DNA from: Caballeronia humi
GTDB taxonomy: Bacteria; Pseudomonadota; Gammaproteobacteria; Burkholderiales; Burkholderiaceae
Length of the DNA stretch: 64,000 nt
Reading direction: 5' to 3'
Assembly (NCBI RefSeq): GCF_001544475.1
Contig: NZ_FCNW02000009.1
Span: 1-64,000, forward strand
This document shows, one piece after another, positions 52,130 through 60,167 of the stretch. A model generated the notes under the pieces. The model saw only the letters and a program-made list of their open reading frames with translations. It was not told the origin of the DNA and made no database searches. The position numbers and the translations under genes were made by a program. Each line of letters opens with the position of its first letter. Position 1 is the stretch's first letter.

Positions 52130-53497
52130 ATGCAAACTGCAGATCTCGCGTCGATCGAACGATCGGCGATTCGCAAGGTGTCGCTACGGCTCGTGCCGTT
52201 CGTGGCGCTGATGTTTTTCATCAACTTCCTCGACCGGACCGCGATTTCCTTCGCCGGTCCGAACGGGATGACCAAGGATCTCGGCCTCACCGCCGCGCAG
52301 TTCGGGCTCGCCGCGGGCGTGTTCTTCATCGGCTACATCCTGCTGGAGATTCCCAGCAACCTCGCGCTGCACAAGTTCGGCGCGCGCCGCTGGCTCGCGC
52401 GGATCATGGTGACGTGGGGCGTCGTCGCGCTGCTGTTCACCTGGGTCAGCAGCATTCAGGGCCTCTACACGCTGCGCTTTCTGCTCGGCGTCGCGGAAGC
52501 CGGCTTCTTCCCCGGCGCGATCCTGTTCCTCAGCATGTGGGTGCCCGCGCGGCACCGCAGCCACATCCTCGCGCTCTTTTACCTCGCCCAGCCGCTGACG
52601 ATCGTGATCGGCGCGCCCCTCGCGTCGCTCCTGATCGAGGCGAACGGCGCGTTCGGCCTCGCCGGCTGGCGGATCATGTTCTTCGGCGTGGCGGTCCCGG
52701 CGATCGCGGTCGGTTTCATCGCGTGGTTCTACCTCGCAGACCGGCCGTCGCAGGCCAAATGGCTCACGCCCGCCGAGCAGCAATGGCTCACGGCTGAACT
52801 CGAAGCTGAAGAACGCGCGAAGACGCAGTCCGCCGCCCCGCACACGCTGCGTCCCGGCGCCGCGATGATGAGCGGCCGCGTCTGGATGTTCGCGCTGATG
52901 TACTTCGGCCTGATCTACGGCCTCTACGCGCTGGCGTTCTTCCTGCCGACGATCATCGGCGGCTTTGAAGGCCGCTTCGGCACGCACTTCAACGTGTTCC
53001 AGAAAGGCCTGATCACCGCGATTCCTTACCTGCCGGCCGCAGTCGCGCTGTTCCTGTGGAGCCGCAATGCCACGAAGCGCGGCGTGCGGGCGTGGCACAT
53101 CGGCATCCCGGCGCTGATCGGCGCGGCGAGCATCCCGGTGGCGCTCTTCATGCGCTCGCCGACGGCCAGCATCGCCGTCATCACGATCACCGCCTGCGCG
53201 ATCTTCTCCGCGCTGCCGAACTTCTGGGCGCTGCCTGCGCGCTTTCTGTCGGGCGCGGCGGCCGCTGCCGGTATCGCGCTGATCAACACGGTCGGCAATC
53301 TCGCGGGCTTCATGGCGCCCTACATCACAGGCGCCGTCAAGGATGCGACGGGTTCCTACCAGGCGCCGATGTTCATCGTCGGGGCCTTCATGCTGATGTC
53401 GGCGGGACTCGCGTTCGCCATCGGCTCGACGACGCGGCAAGGTGCGCGCGACGACGCCGTCCCGGCTGGCCTAAAGCCGCACACGCCCGTCAAATAA
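52130..53497 (+). CDS. MFS transporter, ACS family, first gene of the sugar-acid operon
   Basis: A 455-residue 12-helix transporter. The pattern RLVPFVALMFFINFLDRTAISFA, EIPSNLALHKFGARRWLA and the intermediate loop SRNATKRGV mark the ACS branch. It would import the sugar acid (D-apionate or a similar branched acid). ATG 52130 has GGAGG. It is followed at 37 bases by the oxidoisomerase-like gene. Confidence 0.87.
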   Translation: MQTADLASIERSAIRKVSLRLVPFVALMFFINFLDRTAISFAGPNGMTKDLGLTAAQFGLAAGVFFIGYILLEIPSNLALHKFGARRWLARIMVTWGVVALLFTWVSSIQGLYTLRFLLGVAEAGFFPGAILFLSMWVPARHRSHILALFYLAQPLTIVIGAPLASLLIEANGAFGLAGWRIMFFGVAVPAIAVGFIAWFYLADRPSQAKWLTPAEQQWLTAELEAEERAKTQSAAPHTLRPGAAMMSGRVWMFALMYFGLIYGLYALAFFLPTIIGGFEGRFGTHFNVFQKGLITAIPYLPAAVALFLWSRNATKRGVRAWHIGIPALIGAASIPVALFMRSPTASIAVITITACAIFSALPNFWALPARFLSGAAAAAGIALINTVGNLAGFMAPYITGAVKDATGSYQAPMFIVGAFMLMSAGLAFAIGSTTRQGARDDAVPAGLKPHTPVK

Positions 53498-53534
53498 CGC
53501 TTTTTCACCGAAACGAATTTCCGGAGATATTGAA

Positions 53535-54365
53535 ATGAACGAGAAGATTGCACTCTTTGGCGCAGGCGGAAAGATGGGTTACCGCCTGACGAGCAACCTG
53601 TTGAAGTCAGATTACCGCGTCGCGCACGTCGAGCCGGGCGAGGGCGGCAGGAAGCGCCTGAAGGACGAGTTGAACGTGGAATGCGTGTCGGCGGATGCGG
53701 CCCTCGACGGCGCCGATGTCGTGATCCTCGCCGTGCCCGACACGCTGATCGGCAAGCTGAGCCACGACATCGCGCCGAAGCTGCGTCCCGGCACGATGGT
53801 GATGACGCTCGATGCCGCCGCGCCGTTCGCCGGCCACCTGCCGGACCGCAAAGATTTGACGTATTTCGTCGCGCACCCGTGCCACCCGCTGATCTTCAAC
53901 GACGAAGCTACGACCGAAGGCCGCCGCGACTTCTTCGGCGGCGCGCATGCGAAGCAATCGATCACGAGCGCGCTGATGCAGGGGCCTGAAGAAGCGTTCG
54001 ATCTGGGCGAAGCGGTCGCGAAGGTGATCTATCAGCCGATCCTGCGGTCGTACCGCCTGACCGTCGACCAGATGGCGCTGCTGGAGCCGGGCCTTTCCGA
54101 GACGATCTGCGCGACGCTGCTCTACGTGATGCGCGAGGCGATGGAGGAAACGGTCGCGCGCGGCGTGCCTAAGGAAGCGGCGCGTGACTTCCTGCTCGGG
54201 CACATGAACATCCTCGGCGCGGTGATTTTCAACGAAATCCCGGGCGCCTTCTCCGATGCGTGTAATAAAGCGATCGAGTTCGGCAAGCCGCGCCTGATGC
54301 GCGACGACTGGAAGAAGGTCTTCGATCGCGAGGAGATCGCGGAAAGCATCCGGCGCATCACGTAA
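53535..54365 (+). CDS. apnO: D-apionate oxidoisomerase-like NAD-dependent protein
   Basis: A 276-residue protein with a Rossmann motif ALFGAGGKMG at 6-15 and a C-terminal dimerisation part with LRSYRLTVDQMALLEPGLSE. It resembles beta-hydroxyacid dehydrogenase/6-phosphogluconate dehydrogenase-like proteins. As recalled from work on D-apiose catabolism, ApnO oxidises and isomerises D-apionate to 3-oxo-isoapionate. Its place immediately before a RuBisCO-like gene and a DUF1537 kinase is the basis of the gene symbol. If the neighbours were absent I would call it only an NAD-binding dehydrogenase. Confidence 0.7.
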   Translation: MNEKIALFGAGGKMGYRLTSNLLKSDYRVAHVEPGEGGRKRLKDELNVECVSADAALDGADVVILAVPDTLIGKLSHDIAPKLRPGTMVMTLDAAAPFAGHLPDRKDLTYFVAHPCHPLIFNDEATTEGRRDFFGGAHAKQSITSALMQGPEEAFDLGEAVAKVIYQPILRSYRLTVDQMALLEPGLSETICATLLYVMREAMEETVARGVPKEAARDFLLGHMNILGAVIFNEIPGAFSDACNKAIEFGKPRLMRDDWKKVFDREEIAESIRRIT

Positions 54366-54410
54366 TTTCGAGACGCCGCGCGCCTGCTCATTCATTCGAG
54401 GAAAACCACT

Positions 54411-55655
54411 GTGACCGAACGCATCCACGCCACTTACTGGCTCGAAACCGGCGTCGATCCGCAGCTTGCCGCCGACGTGATCGCCGGCGAGCAGTCGAGC
54501 GGAACCTTCGTCGCGCTGCCGACCGAGACGCCCGAACTCAAGGCGCGCTCGGGCGCGCGCGTCGAGCGGCTCGATGTTCTGGACCGTTCCGATACGCCGA
54601 GCCTGCCCGGCGGTATCGAAGGGAAGGTTTATACGCGCTGCGCGCTGGAACTGTCGTGGCCGATCGAGAACATGGGTCCATCGCTGCCGAACCTGATGTC
54701 GACGATCGCCGGGAATCTCTTCGAACTGCGCCAGGTGTCCGGCTTGCGCCTGACGGGGCTGAAGTTGCCGCAGTCGTTCGCCCGGGCCTATCCGGGGCCC
54801 GCGTTCGGCATCACGGGCACGCGCAGGCTGGCGGGCGTCGAGCGAGGGCCCTTGATCGGCACGATCATCAAGCCGAGCGTGGGCTTGTCGCCGGAACAGA
54901 CCGCGCAGCAGGTGCGCGAACTGGTGGCGGGCGGCATCGACTTCATCAAGGACGACGAGTTGCAGGGCGACGGCCCGCACTGTCCGTTCGACGAACGCGT
55001 TCGCGCGGTGATGCGCGTCGTGAACGAACACGCTGATCGCACCGGCAAGAAGGCGATGGTCGCGTTCAACCTGACCGGCGACCTCGACCAGATGAAGCGC
55101 CGCCACGACCTCGTGCTCGCGGAAGGCGGCACGTGCGTGATGGCGGTGCTCAATTCGATCGGCCTCGTCGGCATGCACGAATTGCGGCGCCACAGCCAGT
55201 TGCCGATCCACGCGCATCGCGCGGGCTGGGGATATTTATCGCGCAGTCCGCAGCTTGGCTGGGATTACGCGCCGTGGCAGATGCTCTGGCGTCTCGCGGG
55301 CGCGGATCATTTGCACGTGAACGGCTTGCGCAACAAATTCAGCGAACCGGACGACAGCGTGATCGCCGCCGCCCGTTCGGTGCTCGCGCCGGTCATGCCC
55401 GAAGCGCCGATGGCCGCGATGCCGGTCTTCAGTTCCGGCCAGACCGGCCTGCAAGCCGCCGACACCTACGCCGCGCTCGGCTGCGCGGACCTGATCCACA
55501 CGGCGGGCGGCGGTATCTTCGGGCATCCGGGCGGCGTCGCGGCGGGCGTCGAGGCGTTGCGCGAGTCGTGGGTCGCGGCGATCGAAGGCGTGCCGCTCGA
55601 CACGCACGCGGAGCGCCATCCCGCGTTGCGCGCCGCGCTGGGGTTCTGGAAATGA
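54411..55655 (+). CDS. RuBisCO-like protein (3-oxo-isoapionate-4-phosphate decarboxylase or transcarboxylase/hydrolase)
   Basis: A 414-residue RuBisCO-like protein from GTG 54411. The TIM barrel keeps GTIIKPSVGLS with K154 (equivalent to K175 of RuBisCO) and DFIKDDE with K180, D182 and E183 (the carbamate and magnesium site, K201/D203/E204). Other landmarks are HRAGWGYLSRSPQLGWDY and VFSSGQTGLQAADTY. Family members of this context include OiaC (decarboxylase, to L-erythrulose-1-phosphate) and OiaX (transcarboxylase/hydrolase, to 3-phosphoglycerate and glycolate). Which is present cannot be told by eye, but no erythrulose-phosphate isomerase is seen here, which favours OiaX. The stop overlaps the kinase start. 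Confidence 0.85.
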   Translation: MTERIHATYWLETGVDPQLAADVIAGEQSSGTFVALPTETPELKARSGARVERLDVLDRSDTPSLPGGIEGKVYTRCALELSWPIENMGPSLPNLMSTIAGNLFELRQVSGLRLTGLKLPQSFARAYPGPAFGITGTRRLAGVERGPLIGTIIKPSVGLSPEQTAQQVRELVAGGIDFIKDDELQGDGPHCPFDERVRAVMRVVNEHADRTGKKAMVAFNLTGDLDQMKRRHDLVLAEGGTCVMAVLNSIGLVGMHELRRHSQLPIHAHRAGWGYLSRSPQLGWDYAPWQMLWRLAGADHLHVNGLRNKFSEPDDSVIAAARSVLAPVMPEAPMAAMPVFSSGQTGLQAADTYAALGCADLIHTAGGGIFGHPGGVAAGVEALRESWVAAIEGVPLDTHAERHPALRAALGFWK

Positions 55656-57019
55656 GCGCGGCGGCGCCGAACGCGTGGCCCGCCGGGCCGCTTCTGGCCT
55701 ATTACGGCGACGACTTCACCGGATCGACCGACGCGATGGAAGCGATGACCGCCGCCGGCGTCCCGACGCTCCTGTGCCTCGACACGCCCGCGCCCGATTT
55801 GCTCGCGCGCTTGCCGGAGGTGCGCTGCGTGGGCCTCGCGGGATCGTCGCGCGGACGCAGCCCCGAGTGGATGGACGACGCGTTGCCGCGCGCCTTCGCG
55901 AGCCTCGCCGCGCTCGGCGCGCCGATCCTGCAATACAAAGTGTGCTCGACGTTCGATTCGTCGCCGGAGATCGGCTCGATCGGGCGCGCGATCGAGCTCG
56001 GCGTGCAGCACATGCCGGGGAAATGGTCGCCGATGATCGTCGGCGCGCCGCGTCTCAAGCGCTATCAGGCGTTCGGCAACCTGTTCGCGGTGGTCGACGG
56101 CGAGGGCCATCGCCTCGACCGCCATCCGACGATGTCCCGCCACCCCGTCACGCCGATGAACGAAGCCGATCTGCGCGTGCATCTGCGTCGGCAAACCGCG
56201 CGGCGCATCGAGCTGATCGACATGGTGCGCCTGCGCTCGCACGATGCTGCCGCCCAATGCCGAGCGCTCACCGGAGACGACACGCCCATCGTCCTGATCG
56301 ACGTCCTCGACGACGAAACGCTCGCCGCGGCGGGACGGCTCGTCTGGGAAGCGCGCGGGGAGGGCGTGTTCAGCGCGTCGTCGTCGGGACTGCAATACGC
56401 GCTCGCGGCGCATTGGCGCGCGTGCGGGCTGCTGCCAACCGCGCCGGGACTGCCGCGCATCCAACCCGTCGATGCGATTGCCGCCGTCAGTGGAAGCTGC
56501 TCGCCCGTGACGGCGGGGCAGATCGGCTGGGCGCGCGCGAACGGCTTTTGCGTCGAGCGTCTCGATTTGCGACGCGTGCTCGATGAAGGAGCGTCGGAGG
56601 CCGAGATCGAGCGGGCGGTGGGCGTCGCGGTGCAGGCGCTCGGGCGCGGGCAGAGCGCGCTCGTCCACAGCGCCGAAGGCCCGGACGATGTCGCCGTCCT
56701 CGAATTCGACGCCACCGCGCGCGCCGCCGGCATGACGCGGCACGCGGCGGCGCGGCGCGTCGGCGAGGCGCTCGCGGCGGTCATGCAGCGACTGCTCGAT
56801 CGAGTCGATTTGAAACGCGCGGTGGTCGCGGGCGGCGACAGTTCCGGCGAAGTAGCGAGCGCGCTCGGCATCTCGGCACTGAGCGTGGCGGCCGGACTCG
56901 CGCCGGGCGCGCCGCTTTGCCGCGCGTGGTCGAACAATTCGCGTCGCGACGGGCTGGAAATCGTGTTGAAAGGCGGGCAGATAGGCGAGGCGTCGTTCTT
57001 CGGCTCGGTGCGCGGCTGA
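55652..57019 (+). CDS. oiaK: Four-carbon acid sugar kinase (DUF1537), 3-oxo-isoapionate kinase-like
   Basis: A 455-residue kinase. The N-terminal half begins LLAYYGDDFTGSTDAMEAMT, with SRGRSPEW and STFDSSPEIGSIGRAIE, typical of the acid-binding domain. The C-terminal half has AAVSGSCSPVTAGQI and near the end VVAGGDSSGEVASALGI, the ATP-binding part. DUF1537 enzymes phosphorylate four-carbon acid sugars such as threonate and erythronate; the OiaK subgroup uses 3-oxo-isoapionate. It is coupled to the RuBisCO-like gene by ATGA. The symbol rests on the operon. Confidence 0.75.
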   Translation: MSAAAPNAWPAGPLLAYYGDDFTGSTDAMEAMTAAGVPTLLCLDTPAPDLLARLPEVRCVGLAGSSRGRSPEWMDDALPRAFASLAALGAPILQYKVCSTFDSSPEIGSIGRAIELGVQHMPGKWSPMIVGAPRLKRYQAFGNLFAVVDGEGHRLDRHPTMSRHPVTPMNEADLRVHLRRQTARRIELIDMVRLRSHDAAAQCRALTGDDTPIVLIDVLDDETLAAAGRLVWEARGEGVFSASSSGLQYALAAHWRACGLLPTAPGLPRIQPVDAIAAVSGSCSPVTAGQIGWARANGFCVERLDLRRVLDEGASEAEIERAVGVAVQALGRGQSALVHSAEGPDDVAVLEFDATARAAGMTRHAAARRVGEALAAVMQRLLDRVDLKRAVVAGGDSSGEVASALGISALSVAAGLAPGAPLCRAWSNNSRRDGLEIVLKGGQIGEASFFGSVRG

Positions 57020-57048
57020 GGCGCGGGTTCCATCGGAGCGGCGTCGCA

Positions 57049-57067
57049 TGGTAAGGTCATCACACCA
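57049..57067. promoter_or_regulatory. Predicted GntR operator at the regulator gene
   Basis: TGGTAAGGTCATCACACCA, in the 68-base gap before the GntR gene, 20 bases before its ATG. It pairs with the site at 52064-52082 and suggests autoregulation. Confidence 0.65.
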
Positions 57068-57087
57068 ACTACGTGCAGGCTGACTTC

Positions 57088-57798
57088 ATGGCTGAGACCA
57101 CCATTGTTCGCCGGAAGCTCTATCAGGAAGTGCTCGACCGGCTGATGGACCGCATCCGTTCGGGAGAGATCGCGCCCGGCGCGCAGCTTCCGTCCGAACG
57201 CGAACTGATGGAAATCTACGGCGTCGGGCGCCCCGCGATCCGCGAGGCGCTGCAGACGCTCGAACGCTCCGGCATCGTCGAGATTGCGCATGGCGAGCGC
57301 GCGCGCGTCGTCGTGCCGACCGCCGAAACGCTGATCGCGCAGATCGCTGGCGGCGCGATGCACCTGCTGCGCATGCAGCCGGACATGCTCGAACACCTCA
57401 AATCGGCGCGCATGTTCCTCGAAGCCGGCATGGCGCGGATGGCCGCCGGGAATGCCAGCGAGGAGGACGTCGCGCAGCTTCAGTTGAAGGTCGCGCAGCA
57501 GCGGGCGTCGATGGTGAATCTGGAGGAATTCATCGAGCGCGACATGGCGTTTCATCGCGAAATCGCGCGGATCAGCGGGAATCCGATCTTTCCGTCGATC
57601 GTCGAATCGCTGTTTCGCTGGGCCGGCGAGTACTACCGGCCGCTCGTGCGCGCGCCCGGCGCGGAAGAACTGACGCTCTCCGAACATCAGCGAATCGTCG
57701 ATGCGATCGCCGCGCACGACGGCGACGCCGCCGAGCAGGCGATGCGCGCGCATCTGAGCCGCGCGAACGATCTTTACCGGACGCTGATCCGGACCTGA
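57088..57798 (+). CDS. GntR-family regulator (FadR/FCD type) of the sugar-acid operon
   Basis: A 236-residue regulator. The winged helix (8-75) reads YQEVLDRLMDRIRSGEIAPG and LPSERELMEIYGVGRPAIREALQTLERSGI. The FCD domain is from about 90 to 230. It lies after the kinase gene (68 bases), on the same strand, with the same TGGT...ACCA palindrome before it as before the transporter. So it most likely represses the operon and itself in the absence of the acid or a derivative. Confidence 0.88.
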   Translation: MAETTIVRRKLYQEVLDRLMDRIRSGEIAPGAQLPSERELMEIYGVGRPAIREALQTLERSGIVEIAHGERARVVVPTAETLIAQIAGGAMHLLRMQPDMLEHLKSARMFLEAGMARMAAGNASEEDVAQLQLKVAQQRASMVNLEEFIERDMAFHREIARISGNPIFPSIVESLFRWAGEYYRPLVRAPGAEELTLSEHQRIVDAIAAHDGDAAEQAMRAHLSRANDLYRTLIRT

Positions 57799-57805
57799 GC
57801 GCTTT

Positions 57806-58915
57806 TTAGCAAACCTCGGCGTTTTCCTGCTCGCGATACGCCGGGTAGTCCGTGTAGCCGAGGTGCGTGCCGCCCCAGAACGCCGAGCGATCGTAGTGCG
57901 CGAGCGGCAGCGCGTGCCGCAGCCGATACGGCAAATCCGGATTCGACGCGAAAAAGCGCCCGAACGCGACCAGATCGGCGTCGCCTTTTTGCAGGATTTC
58001 CTCGGCACCTTCGCCGTTGAAGCCACCCGCCGTGATGATCGGGCCGTCGAACACCTTTCGCAGCAGTTCCGACGCCACCGGTTTCTGCCCTTCGTCGATC
58101 GTTTCGACGCCTTTCACGCGTGGCTCGATGATGTGCAGATACGCGAGGCCGAGCCGGTTCAACTGCTCCGCGGCATACGTGAACGTCGCTTCGGGGTTCG
58201 AATCGGAGATCGCGCCCCATTGGCCGCTCGGCGACAGGCGCACGCCGACGCGCTCCGCACCCCACACCGACACGAGCGCCGCGACCGTTTCCAGCAGGAA
58301 GCGCGCGCGCTTTTCGATACTGCCGCCGTATTCATCGGTGCGCTTGTTGGTGCCGTCCTGCAGGAAGGTGTCGGCGAGATAGCCGTTGGCCGAATGCAGT
58401 TCGACGCCGTCCATCCCGGCCGCGAACGCGCGCTCGGCGCTCTTGCGGTAGTGCCCGATCACCGTCCTGATTTCAGCGACGTCGATCGCGCGATGCATCG
58501 ACACCGGCACCCAGCCGTCCTGAGTCAGCGCCTCGCCTTCGAACGGCACGACCGATGGCGCGATCGGCAGCGGGCCGCCGGTCAGATCGACGTGCGACTG
58601 GCGCCCGTCGTGGCCCAGTTGCATGAAGATGCGACCGCCTTTCGCGTGCACGGCATCGGCGATTCGCTTCCAGCCCGCGATGTGCGAATCCTCGTAGATG
58701 CCCGGCGCGCCGAGATAGCCGCGACTGTCGTAGGACACGTGCGTCGATTCGGTGATGATGAGGCCGCCGTCGGATGCGCGCTGGCTGTAGTACTCGCGCA
58801 TGAGTTCGCTCGGGCTGTCGTCGGGATTGGCGCGCAGGCGCGTGGTCGGGGCGTGCACGACTCGGTGTTTCAAGGTGTACGGGCCGATTTGCATCGGTGA
58901 AAAAAGCTTGGACAT
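57806..58915 (-). CDS. Old Yellow Enzyme-type alkene reductase
   Basis: A 369-residue FMN-dependent reductase of the NemA type. It holds FMN-contacting HAPTTRLRAN at 21-30 and H174 and N177 in ELHSANGYL, which hold the substrate carbonyl, with Y179. QLGHDGRQSH and KRTDEYGGSIEKRARF are also typical. It would reduce activated C=C bonds (enones, nitro esters, maleimides) with NAD(P)H. It is the last gene of a minus-strand unit with an MFS and a second, similar reductase. It converges on GntR with 7 bases between. Confidence 0.9.
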   Translation of the reverse strand: MSKLFSPMQIGPYTLKHRVVHAPTTRLRANPDDSPSELMREYYSQRASDGGLIITESTHVSYDSRGYLGAPGIYEDSHIAGWKRIADAVHAKGGRIFMQLGHDGRQSHVDLTGGPLPIAPSVVPFEGEALTQDGWVPVSMHRAIDVAEIRTVIGHYRKSAERAFAAGMDGVELHSANGYLADTFLQDGTNKRTDEYGGSIEKRARFLLETVAALVSVWGAERVGVRLSPSGQWGAISDSNPEATFTYAAEQLNRLGLAYLHIIEPRVKGVETIDEGQKPVASELLRKVFDGPIITAGGFNGEGAEEILQKGDADLVAFGRFFASNPDLPYRLRHALPLAHYDRSAFWGGTHLGYTDYPAYREQENAEVC

Positions 58916-58933
58916 GATGAATTTCCTGGAAAT

Positions 58934-60154
58934 TTAGGCGCAGGCGGCACATTTCGGCACATTCCGCGCGCTCCATATACCGACGGTCAGAGCAAGCGCC
59001 GCGACTTCACACGCGGCGGCGGTCCAGCCGAGATTGGCGACCGAGGTGAAACTCAGCGTCAGCGAACCGAGCGCCGCGCCGAGCGAAAAGCCGAGGTACA
59101 TGAACGAAGCGTTGAGCGAGAGCGCGATCGGCGTCCCGCGCAGCCCGGCGATCGCGATCAGCCCCGCCTGCTGCGCCGGGTAGAACGACCAGTGCGCGAC
59201 GCCCCACGCGATCACGCCGACGAGCACCGGAACCAGCGCGATCGACGCCGGCAACCAGTGCGCGCTCGCCGACATCAGCGAGAACGCCCCGATCGACACC
59301 GCGAGACACGGCACGATCACGCGGCGCGGGCCGATCCGGTCCACCGCCTTGCCGCCCGCGAACACGCCGACACCCGCCGCCACGCCCCACGTGAACAGCA
59401 CGTAGCCGATCTGCGCGCCGGCGAGCGGCGTCGTTTCGGCGACGAAGAGCGCAAGGTACGTGTAGACGGTGTAGGCGCCCATCGCCCAGAGCGTCGTGAC
59501 GATCAGCGTCATCAGCACGACGGGCCGGCGCGCCGTCTCGATGCGCTCGCGCAGCGTCGCGACCGGCAGGCCCGCGCCGATCGTGCGCGGCAGGCCGAGG
59601 ATCAGCCCGGCGCTCGCCGCCGCCGCGAGCGCCGCGACGCCTGCGAAGGTCATGCGCCAGCCGAGCCGGTCGCCGATGAACGCGCCGAGCGGCACGCCGA
59701 AGGCGACGGCGATCGTGATCCCGCCGTTGACGATCGCGAGCGCCGTGCCGCGCCGCTCGGGCCCGGCGATCGCACCGGCCAGCGCGTTCGCGCCCGGCAC
59801 GTAGAGGCCGGCCGCCGCCGCGAGCAGGACGCGCGCCGCCATCAGCTCCCAGTAGTTCTGCGCGGCCCACGCGATCACGTTCGCCGCGCTGAACGCGACG
59901 AGCGCGGCGATCAGCAGCGTGCGCCGGTGCAACGCGCCGGTCAGCGCGGTGAGCACCGGGGAGGACAGCGCGTAGGCGAGCGCGAAGACCGTGACGAGCT
60001 GTCCCGTCGCGACGATGCTCGTGTGCAGATCGGCGGCCATGCCGGGCAAAAGGCCGGCGATCATGAAGCTCTCGGTGCCGACCGCGAAGGTCCCGAGCGC
60101 CAGCCAGTAAAGCGGAGCGAGCGAAACGCGCGTCGCGGAAACGGAGGGAGTCAT
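58934..60154 (-). CDS. MFS exporter, DHA1/AraJ-like
   Basis: A 406-residue 12-helix transporter. Its beginning YWLALGTFAVGTESFMIAGLLP is typical of drug:H+ antiporter-1 members such as AraJ and YdhP. VFALAYALSSPVLTALTG follows in helix two. It lies 18 bases before the first reductase and 13 bases after the second, so it is co-transcribed. It may expel the electrophile or its reduced product. Start ATG 60154 has GGAGGGAG. Confidence 0.87.
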   Translation of the reverse strand: MTPSVSATRVSLAPLYWLALGTFAVGTESFMIAGLLPGMAADLHTSIVATGQLVTVFALAYALSSPVLTALTGALHRRTLLIAALVAFSAANVIAWAAQNYWELMAARVLLAAAAGLYVPGANALAGAIAGPERRGTALAIVNGGITIAVAFGVPLGAFIGDRLGWRMTFAGVAALAAAASAGLILGLPRTIGAGLPVATLRERIETARRPVVLMTLIVTTLWAMGAYTVYTYLALFVAETTPLAGAQIGYVLFTWGVAAGVGVFAGGKAVDRIGPRRVIVPCLAVSIGAFSLMSASAHWLPASIALVPVLVGVIAWGVAHWSFYPAQQAGLIAIAGLRGTPIALSLNASFMYLGFSLGAALGSLTLSFTSVANLGWTAAACEVAALALTVGIWSARNVPKCAACA

Positions 60155-60167
60155 GATCGCCTCCGCC

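Noticed and set aside
57863-58900. A 345-codon open frame opposite the alkene reductase
   Set aside because: The reductase on the minus strand has full catalytic motifs; the antisense frame has none.
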